The notes beneath the pieces are model-generated. The model was not told where the DNA came from. It made no database searches and saw nothing but the letters and a program-made list of their open reading frames with translations. The translations under genes were made by a program, and so were the position numbers. From Toxotes chatareus (lineage: Eukaryota > Chordata > Actinopteri > Toxotidae), in assembly GCA_016801885.1 (NCBI GenBank), contig CM028888.1, positions 2,712,501-2,776,500 of the forward strand: 64,000 nucleotides of DNA. Direction: 5' to 3'. Numbering within the stretch: position 1 is the stretch's first letter; each line of letters opens with the position of its first letter. Positions 37,076-47,600 of this stretch are shown piece after piece.

Positions 37076-38357
37076 ATTCATTTTTGCCCTATTTCTTTAT
37101 TGCAGAGGCTTTTTTTTTTCAGTTTAGCTTGTATACATGTCAAAACTCGGTTCAGCAACCGTACTGCAATACTGTGAGCAGAATAATGCATGTGAATACA
37201 GGAGGTGAGTCGGCAGCCGGCAGGACAATCAACATGCCCGCCACGGCTTCACGTGTCTTGTTTAATCAAGACGAGTTCGATGACCTTGATTGTCACATTG
37301 TTTTTGTTTTTTTTTTTAATCTCAGCGATCCGTCCCATCCGTTTGGGCAAAAAGATTGAGGTCTTCAAGCTGTATTTGATGTAACCTTGTCCCTTCTCAC
37401 GTAGATGGAAACACAAACTGTGACATATTAAGTGACAAAAACAGAGCCTGCAAAATGCCTGCAGGCATTCAAAACATGAATAATCACCATGTGAGTGCAT
37501 CACACATCTGCTTATCAAATTAGTTCAGGGAATAAAATATGACAGATGCTCAAATCAGAGGTGTCAGACGTTAAAAATATACAACTTTATCCTCCTTAAC
37601 TGGCATTTGTGGACACGACCTGTTTATTTTTATTTTATTTTTTTTTTGCTTTACATACTTTTGTTTTCATTCATGTTTTGTTTTTTTATTTACAACAGTA
37701 AAGTATTGCCCCTTCTCATCAAATAGGTTAATATATGCTCACTTCGCTACTAAAGTCTCAGTGTGTCGTTGTGCTAAACACAAATGTTTTTCCCGCAGAA
37801 ACACTTTTAATTGCATAACTTCCCAATTTAAAACAAGTTCACTGTCCTTCACTGGGAAATCACACACCTCAGCTAAATGCACTGTCAGAACTAAAGTGCT
37901 TAATGAGATTTTTATCCCCCGGTGTGAGCTGCCATTCTCATGGTAACTGGACAAGGGGATACAGATGAGGCTTTATGGAAAACAAAAAATAAACAAAAAC
38001 AAACAAACAAAAAAACACAATCTCCAGTTTGTGGAGGTTTGATAAAAGAGGCTCAGAGTTAGAGGAGCCCCGTTTCTCTCTGAGTTCAGTCTCCTAGAAT
38101 ATGTGATGGGAGAGAATGTAATGGTGCATTAACCGTTCTCAGCGGGCACTGCAGCAAGCACCCTCCCACAGAAGCTTCCAGGCCTTTATTCAGCTCACTT
38201 CTCCCCTTCGCTCACTCAATGAGATTTTGGGCAGATGCTGACTTATACTAAATAACAGACAGAGGTGGAAGGAGGTCCACCTGGCCACAGAGGTGGATTT
38301 TGAAGGGTTAACTCAGTGGTCAGCACAGCAGTGAGTGGAAGTGTGTGAAGCTGTGAC
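37076..38357 (-). terminator. dtx2: dtx2 3' UTR with candidate poly(A) signals
   Basis: On the - strand an AATAAA lies at 37101-37096, about 1.26 kb after the stop, and is the best candidate for the distal end. Closer TTTATT clusters (plus-strand reading) at about 37622-37640 provide earlier alternatives. No coding sequence is seen in the interval. Confidence 0.45.
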
Positions 38358-38612
38358 CTAGCTGCTGCTGCTGCTGCCGCCGCCGCCTGGAGGTTTGAGG
38401 CAGTCTTCTGTCACGCCCTGAGAGGCCAGCTCAGACAGAACATTGTCCAGATAGTTGGGGTCAGGGTAGCCGTGGCCTGACAAGTTGGACATCATCTCCG
38501 TTTTGTGGTGGATCCCGTTCCACACCACAGTGTCGGGCTCTCCGGTGGTGCTGGATGTACCCACGGTGAAGATGAGGCGGCGCATCCACGCCACCTTCAG
38601 CAGCTCCAGCAC
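38358..38612 (-). CDS. dtx2: dtx2 coding exon 9: Deltex C-terminal domain end
   Basis: Final exon. It encodes VLELLKVAWMRRLIFTVGTS, VWNGIHHKTEM and GHGYPDPNYLDNVLSELASQ, then GVTEDCLK. HHKTE and GYPDPNYL belong to the conserved DTC fold that binds ADP-ribose and positions ubiquitin. The protein then runs into an unusual PPGGGGSSSSS tail from a GGC/AGC repeat next to the stop codon; mammalian DTX2 ends shortly after EDCL. Confidence 0.95.
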   Translation of the reverse strand: MLELLKVAWMRRLIFTVGTSSTTGEPDTVVWNGIHHKTEMMSNLSGHGYPDPNYLDNVLSELASQGVTEDCLKPPGGGGSSSSS

Positions 38613-41600
38613 CTTTTCAGTGGAGAGACAAGGAGCAAATGTGAGGCATGGTTACGCATAAAGTTCAAACGATGAATCAATAAGTCAATTGACATGAAAA
38701 CAATCAAACTATTTTGATAATCGATTAAATCAACGAAGTCCTGTTTTCTAAAAAACACTCCAGCTCCTCACACATGAGAATTTGCTGCTTTTCTTTGTCT
38801 TATGTGACATAAAACTGAAAACCTTTGGGTTCTGGACTGCTGAAGACTGCTGCTGTGAGCTGTTTAACCCAGATAATGCTTTGTCCTTTACTAGTGTAAT
38901 GTTTGTTTGTCTGCTCAGCTTGTGTGAACCAGGTACACCGACTGTCTGTTGTCAGTGGGATGCACAGCGCGGTGGCAGCTGCCATTACAGGAGGCCACAG
39001 ATGCAACAGTCTACAAACAATTTAGCTAAAGTGGGATTATGTAACTGCAGTTAATCACGACAGATCTGCCGCCTAACCGATGGAAATGAGCGGTGTTCCC
39101 TGAACACTGCTCCGATTTTAACTACCGAAAGGCTCCTACTGTTTACCACACTGTGGGAGAGCCTGTGTGTCCAATCTGGAATATTTTCATTATCTCAAAT
39201 CAGTGTTGTACAGGGAACATCACATCGGGGAGTCTGACCATGGAAGTGATTCTGTGGCACGGCACCGAGAAAGTGCGACTGGAATAATTCAATCCAATTT
39301 CCCATCAGTGAATTACATCAGAGATTATTTATAGACACTTAAGTGTACAGCTGCGGTTACCAGCAAGGAAATTAGCAACGAATTCACCATGGAAACAACT
39401 CAACTTTCTAATGAGCACAAAATGCTAATCAGAGTAACACACTTGAGTCCTGATGGAGCTTTATGCAGAGCCTTGTGTTAATGGCATTGAGCTGTATAAT
39501 GTGTTGCTTTTCACCTTCCTGCCTTTGTCGTTGTCGGGTAGAAAACAGAAGCGAGGGAAGCCTCTACAGGTGTAAGGCTGTCCGGGGTTGGGATGCTCCA
39601 GACCCTGGTGGAGATGACAAAAATTCACTGATGAATGGAAACTTATAAAGTTTAATACCTCAGATCAGCTGGAACCATGAAGCAATCTAATAACCGTGCT
39701 GCTGGAGATTGTTAACAGCAGAGCAACAGCTCGATACAAATCAGGTTCAAGTTCTTGTAACTTTAGATCAGTGGTACAAACTGCTCTCTGCTGTTTATCT
39801 ACGCTTGTCCTTACAGCCGGACACAAAAAGAAATTAAGGTTTTCCCAAAAGAATGTGATGAAGCTGTGAACCTAAGGCGAGCGCTCTTCCGCAGCCGAGC
39901 CTGAACATCTGTTAAAAATTTATTTGGGAAACTGCGGGTATCACTAAATCTAGCCTTATATTCAGACCAACACACTGTGTGTTGTCCACTGCTCAATTGT
40001 TACCACATGCGTGAACAAATTCCAACATCTTTTCAATAAGTTAACAACACTAATTCTCACTTATACACTCTGAAGCTAAGTTTTACTGCTCTGCATGTTT
40101 AGTAGAGAACAGCAGCTTTCTTGTGGATGAGATGTTTAAATCCATAAAAGCCTAATTAATCATCAGTAAACTGGGCAAAAAAAATCAAACCAATCTGTCA
40201 GAGGGATATTTTGGGTATCATCTGACTCTGCAGCCCTGGCAGAAAATATTTTATCACTGTAAGGGAAAAAAAAGGTTAAAAAAACATGTTGCTGGATTTA
40301 CTGATAAATTCTAAACATGTGGAAGGAAATATGAAATTCTGTTCAGATCTGGCCAGTATCTGAGATCTCTGCTTTTATGTGTAATTTCAGGTATTTGATC
40401 TTGTCAAAGTGACAGCACAGTGTCGGCAGAGGTACCTGTATGCCAGGAGGTATGCTGTAGATAATCTGGATGGTGCCACAGTCTGGGTGGCCTGGCAGCG
40501 ACTGGGGAATGCTGTAAATCTCCATTTTGCCTTTGGGCTGGGTGCCGGTCTTCTCTCCGTAGATTGTCTTACACGAGGGGCACTGCAGGCTGCCGTCCTG
40601 AGGAGACAACACAAGCAGAGAGCCTTTTAAACAAGACCAATCGATACAAACCAGGTAAGAGCTGATCAAATATGCATCGATCCACCGATGACACTTCTGT
40701 TTCCCCCGTCACCAAGTCGCTGTACCTCTGCTGTGATCAACAAGTATCCCACAGACGTACAACATGTTATTTAATACTCTACCTGAAGTAAATGCTCCTC
40801 GAATAAATGAGCGCAAACATTACAAGAACATTCTGAGCAGGAAAAGTTTGTGGCCAAACATAAACACATTTGCCTGCATGTTTTAAAGGACCATTCCAAA
40901 GTTTTAACATGTCAACATATCAACCACGTAACTGCATCACATCACAGCGTAACTCTGTGAACGATCTGTCCACATAATTAAAAATGATAGTTGCTATAGG
41001 TTTGGTACCTTTGTTCCGTTGTTATACATGGCCAGCATGCAGAGCATGTGCAGGGTGTGCCCACATTTGATGAACTTCCCCACAGTGTCTGGCAGTATGC
41101 TCGGGCCTCCCTCCTCTGTGGACGGTGTCTCGTAGCTGGATGGATTGGACAGCTGATCCATGCAGATAATGCAGTCCTGAGGGGGGGACACAGGATATTT
41201 ATTTTTTTTATTTTATTTATTTATGTTGCACTCTCCATGACATGCAACTTCTGTCAGTTCACAAACGGCCCTTAAACTCATACAAAAGACCACAAGTGAG
41301 CCTTTGGTTTACGTCTGTGACGATGACCCTGAACCATTTACCTCATCTGGTACTCCAGGCACCACCTCCATGTAGCGCTGAATCACCTCCTCAGGTCTCT
41401 GAGCTGAGGCTGGAAGAGGAACAAAGCAGAAAACATCAGAGCGATGAAGGAGGTGAAACAGGCCAGATGCTATTAACGAAAGGTCCTGCCATCTGCCGTG
41501 GAAACAGCCACACAAAACATGAGACTGGTGAGATGAGATGAAATGATTTTCTTCATTATATCAAGTAATTCACAGACACATGAACTTTAGATTTCTGCGG

Positions 41601-44600
41601 CTACTTGATATTCAAACTGATGTGTCTTGGTTGTGGCAAATCACATGTCCTTAAATTAAGAAATGTCTAATGCAAACACAAGCTGCAGAGCCACACAGAT
41701 GATTTGAATGCATGGTAACGGATGACAATGAATGATGACGACGAGCAGCATGAGGGATGGACACTGTGAATAACACTGCCATTTTCTCTCACACTCACAA
41801 ATGTGAGTGTCAAGTCTGTTTAGGGAACAAAACTCTGAAAGTGTCTTTTTGGGTTTATTATACAAGACAACTCAATTTAATTCCAGATTTTGAAATGTTA
41901 GGAAGTTGGCTGTTTTCTCCCATCTTAGAAACAAGGAAAAAAAAATCAATTAATGAATCAGTTTCCAGACACGACCACTTTTTATGTCTGGGTCCATTTC
42001 TAATACAGGTATTCAGGTTAGGAAGTGGCAGACAGTGAGAGTGGAGGAAGTGTCATTTGTGGACATGACAACGCAAAGATGAAAAGAAAAAAAAAAATCA
42101 GGAATAAACAAAGAGGCAGAAATGAAATGAAGCTCATTATGTTGAAGCGCAGAAGATAATTTAAATTAGCTGAACCGTATCAAAACACGTACTCTGCTTT
42201 TATTTATTTTTTGTTGGTGGCCAACAAGCAGTATTAATTTATTTATGATCAAAGCTCCTTTAATGTACTCCAAGTCTGATAGTGAATATGATGAACAGTG
42301 TGTCCAAAGGTTGATTTAAGATGGCTAGATGCTCTTATTTTGTCTGAGGAACAGTCACAAACCAAACAATATTACATCTATTTTGATATAAAACAAAGAA
42401 AACAAGCCAATTTTCCCTTTTAAGAAGCTGGAATTGTCTTTTTTTTTTTTCTTGAAAAATAACTTTAACTATTAGCTGCCAAATAATTCATTTGCTGTTG
42501 ACTAACAAATGGATTAATCAACTATTCACTGCAGCTTTACCCTGCAGCTGTTGCTCCTGGGGCATGTGGCAATGCGCCTACATGCAGATCAGTGATGTCT
42601 CCTGTACCAGAAGTGAATGATCACCCACACAGTGATTTGTTGATATACAGATGGATGACAAAGTAAAATCCAACACAAAATGCCTCAGCAGAGTGTGGTT
42701 CCACCCTGAGCCTCGAGAACAGCTTCAGTGCTTCTCGACAAAATATTCCCTCATTTTAGTTTTTGTATTTTTTGGTGGACTATAAAAAGTGAGCAGCTGA
42801 TTCTGATGACAACAACTGGGATGAAAGTGAGGGGGAGCAGCAGAGTAGACACACTGGAAAGCCCAATCTCCCTGCTTGATAGTCGCACAAAATGCAGTTG
42901 CAGCAGCACTTTTTCCCCCCTCAACTAAAACAAAAGTGGAATGCAGCCTATGAACACTTGAAGACAAATGAAAGTGAGCTGATGCAGGATGAAATGTTCC
43001 TCAAGCCTGTGGTGATGACAACAGGACCAAAAGAAAGCGGTGGACAAAAAGAGGTGGAGGAAGGGCTGGTGGCGTGGTAGCTACCTCTCCTGTGCTGCCT
43101 CTTTGCTCTCCTAACTGAACTGCTGCTGCTGCTGCTGCTGTGGGGCTTGCTGGGCCTGCTGGCTGGGGGGAGGAGAGGAGGAGGAAGAGAGAAAGGAGCA
43201 GGTTGCTGCTGCTGTAGCTGCTGCTGCTGCTGCTGCTGAGGGAGGGGGGCAGTGGTGAAGTGCACGCCGAGTCCCACTGCCGACATCAAAATGGAGGCCA
43301 TGCCTGGAGCGGGGTAGGGTGAGGGTGGGGTGGGTTGAGGCGGGACGGGGTGGGGCAGAGTGGGGCAGGTGAGGGTTGAGAGCAAGTGGAGATATGCAGG
43401 AGCAGAAAGGAACAAATCAAAGGTATGAGAAATGTAGCAGCAGCTGATGCTTCCACCGTGACCCTCATTCATTCACACACACAGACGCACAACACTGGAG
43501 TCAGACACAGCATTAAGACCTTTCAAATTAAAACCAATTCGACCTTGTTTAGCATTTTGGCCCCGGTTTATTTGCTGCCTATGAACCAGAGATCTTCTTA
43601 AAGCTGCTTTTTTTTAAGCAGGACGACTGTTTCAGGAATGAGCTTTTATCTCATGAGTTACGTCTGATGGCGCTCAGAAGCTGACAGACCAATAAATCAT
43701 CAAATTATGTGAAATGCTTTACATGAAGAGAACAATGACCTTTGGAATGTTAAACCTCCTCAGACCAGCTGAGAACAGATAAATCTGTGTATTTTAAACA
43801 TGTAAAATCTACCTCCAACCATAACAGAGGGTGAAGTATTTATTTTATGTGTTTGACAAAATAAACAAAGTGTGTAAAACAAAGCTATATTTACCATTTA
43901 TGTTCATCTCTGACTATGAGCATTCAAACTATACATTTGGAGAAGACACCACATGAGGTCACCTTCCATTTTAACTGATTCACCAAAGTCACGGTACAGT
44001 GCCGCCAGATGTGGTTCTGGTCGCCGAGCTTCCTCCAAGCTGACTGCACATTCAGTCAGCTTATCACAGCCAAGAGACTGACTTATCATTTCTAGAAAAG
44101 AAAAAACTGACTTGCTTCCATGTCAATTTTGCTATTTGACTGTAATGAGGTGACAGCTCAGTGCACACAGCATCCGTTCTCACGAAACCAACTTCACACC
44201 ACGGCATTATCTCGGTTTACTCAAAGGCTGTTAGCAGAAACCTTTTCACTGTTGAATACATCTATTCAGACTGCTGTAATACTGGGTAGAGGTTTCCATT
44301 GTTCTGAAAACGGCCTCAGGTCTTCGTGGCGTGGATTCCGCAAGATGCTGGAAACATTCCCCTGAGATTCGTCTCCATGTCGACGTGACTGCATCACATC
44401 GCTTCTGTCAGCTGCACACTCATGCTGCCAATCTCCTGCTCTACCACATCCCTAAGGTGTTCTACTGGATTCAGATCTGCTGACTGGGGAAGCCACATTG
44501 TCAAGTCAGTGAAACCAGTTTGAGACGACTTTCAGTTCGTGACATGGTTCATTATCGTGCTGGAAGAGGCCAAAGGAAGAAGGTAACCTGTGGCCATAAC

Positions 44601-47600
44601 AGGAAGAACGTGGCCAGCAACAATATTCAGATAGACTGTGGAATTCAAACCACGACTGATTGGAATTAAGGGTCCAAGGGGTGTCAAGAAAACATTCCCC
44701 AGCAGCAGCAGCCTGGAGAGCTGACACAAATCGAGTTGGATCCATGGATTCACGTTCCTGATGCCACGTTCTGGCCCCACCATCGGCATAAATCCAGATA
44801 TCCCAGGCTGTGTTTGTTCCAGTCTTCAGCTTTCCTGCAGTGAGCCTGAGTCCACTGCAGCCTCAGATTTCTGTTCTTGGCTGACGGGAGTGGAACCTGA
44901 CGTGGTCTCCTGCTGTTGTCCGCCTCAAGGTTCGACATGTTGTGCATTCTGAGATGATTTTATGCTCACTGCAGCTGTAAACACTGGTTATCTGGAGTTT
45001 CCATAGCCTTTCTGTCAGCTCCGACCAGTCTGACCATCCTCCTCTGACCTTTCTCATCAACAGTGTGTTTCCATCCACAGAAATGCTGCTTACTGGATGG
45101 TTTTTGTTTTTGGTTCCACCCTGAGTTAAACTCTAGAGACTGTAGTTTGTGAGAATCTGAGGAGATCAGCAGTTTCAGAAACACTCAAACCAGATCATCT
45201 GACACGGTCACAGTCGCTGAGATCACATTTGTTTCCTCATTCTGATGTTTGAGAATGGTGTTCGTGAACATTAACTGAGGATCCTCACCTGACGCTGAAT
45301 GATTTTATGCACTGAACTGCCACCGCATGATTGGCTGGATGGATAACTGCATGAATAAACAGGCGTTCAGGTGTTCCCAATAAAGTGCTTGGTGAGGTGA
45401 ATCTGATTAACATGCAGACCTGATTAATATGGGACAGCTTTAAATGTATTATCCTGAATTAGACTGGGGTCTTTGTCAGATTTGATTTATGTTTAAACGT
45501 GATGAAATGACAAAAATGATTTCTGCATTATTTTGACACGAGCTGCACTGAATGAATACACAATGCTTTATAAATATTTTCTATAGAAGTTGCCGCACAC
45601 TGCAGATGTTTTTTAAAAATGTAAACACAGATTTTGTTTGTGCTCTATCTTTATTGACATATGATATCTTTGAGGAGGCGCTCTGCGGCAGGAATTTCCA
45701 CAATCCTACAAGTGTGTGTGCTTAAAACAAGCTAGAAAAATGTACCACTGATGAGTGTGTAAGGCAGGAAAGCACCAAAAGTCAATCATGCGTCTGGATC
45801 CGGGGCCAAACGCATTGTACAACATGAGGAAACCAGTGTAAGCTCTCAGTGAAATACAAGCCTGTGGTGTGGGGGCTATTTTCATACATACAGGGCCAAC
45901 AAACTGCATTATGCTGTTTCTTGCTGAATGGAAGCCTCTTTGATGGTTTAAACAATAAAAAGGGACATCACTGCCCCCTCTCTTTTCGCTTTTATGCTTT
46001 TTGAGTTTGCTTAAAAGTTAGGGCGTGTTCGTTCTTATTTTTAACTTCCTCATTCATCTTATTCCTAAACAGACTGACACCCACAACACAAATGCTGAGG
46101 GGTGGCACATAAGCCTCAAAAAAAAAAATCACTCTCCATAAAACCTGGAACCAGCTTAAACGTGTGGTGCAAACCAGACTGGGCAGAGGTAACAACAGTG
46201 AGGAGGATGGATGGTTAGTGGCCTGTTTACCTGCCAGGGCAGAGCTCACGCTGGTGGATCCATTCAGCTGCACAGAGATGGAGGGAACACTGCAGGACAG
46301 GAAACAAGTCAGTCAGTGAAAACAGCAACACTGGACCAAACCTCTAACCACACAAGAAACGTGGAGCTTAAAAAAAAGATGTGAAGTTTAAAATAAATAA
46401 CACAAAAAATTCCATATGGATGTTTTTCCCTCATAGATCACTCATCAGCCAAATCAGAGGACATGGTAACACAATGGGAGGAAATGTGTCACTGATAAAA
46501 TGAGGCCCTCCTGACATCAGGCAACCTACTGTCCAAAGGAAGCTGTGGGTTGCATGCCTGGTATCTTACTGCACTAAACAGGCTGCAACAGTAACCGCGT
46601 TAATCACATGCAACATAAAAGCAAAGCCATGTATGGAGTAAGAAAAGTAGCCACTATTAAAAACAGCTTTTCCTTTTATTGTGACATTTTAGTAAATGTA
46701 TTAAAAATCTAAAAACTGAAACCTCATTTACTTCAGCTCTTTGTAGAAGCCTTTTTTGCAGCGACCACAGCTCTGAGACTTCTTGGGTAAATCTCACAAG
46801 CTTTGCAAACCTGGATTTGGGCAGTTTATCCCTTTCTTCCAGGCAGATCCTCCCAAGCTCAGTCAGACTGCATGGGAAGCCTCTGTGAACTGCCATCTTC
46901 GGGTATCTCCACAGATGTTCTATGGGGTTTAAGTCTGAGCTGTGGCTGGGCCACTCAAGGACAATCAGAGACTTGTCCCAAAGCCACTCCACCGGTGTCA
47001 GGGCTGTATTTGGCTGCATTTATAATTCCCTCAGTTCTGACCAGTCCCCTGTCCCTGTAACTGAGATGGCTTGAGGACCATGCCTGGATGGTATTAGCCA
47101 GATGATGAGCAGAGACTGGTGTTTCCCAGTTTGGGGTTCTGGCCAAAGTGTTCAATTTTTGTCTCATAAGACCTGAGATTCTTTTGCCTCCTGCTTTCAG
47201 AGCCTTTTAAAATCTGTATTACAAACTCCAAGCAGGCTGTCATACGCCTTTTACTCAAAGTGGCTTCTGTCTGACCACTCTACGATAAAGGCCTGATTGA
47301 TGGAGTGCTGCTGAGATGGTTGTCCTTGCCGCAGCTTCTATCATCTCTGCAGAGGACCTCTGAGGCTCTATCAGGGTCTGGGCCTTTCTAAACTATGTAC
47401 AACAAATTCAGTTTGCCACTGGTGGACTCCAGTCAAAGCAAATCTCAAGGAAAATTAAGGCAAACAGGATGCACCTGATCAGGGTCTGAATACTTTTGCA
47501 AATGAGAGGTTTCAGTTTTTGATTTTTCACAAATGTGCAAAAATTTCTAAAAACATGTTTTCATCTTGTCATCCTGAGTTGTTGAGTGTAGATGATGGGA

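Noticed and set aside
43121..43240. CRISPR-like or tandem array from the repeated CTG units
   Set aside because: These are simple trinucleotide repeats within a coding exon of a vertebrate gene, with no spacers.
42948..43472. 174-codon - strand ORF as a stand-alone gene
   Set aside because: It is the dtx2 Gln/Ser exon read through its splice sites. The outer parts are intron.
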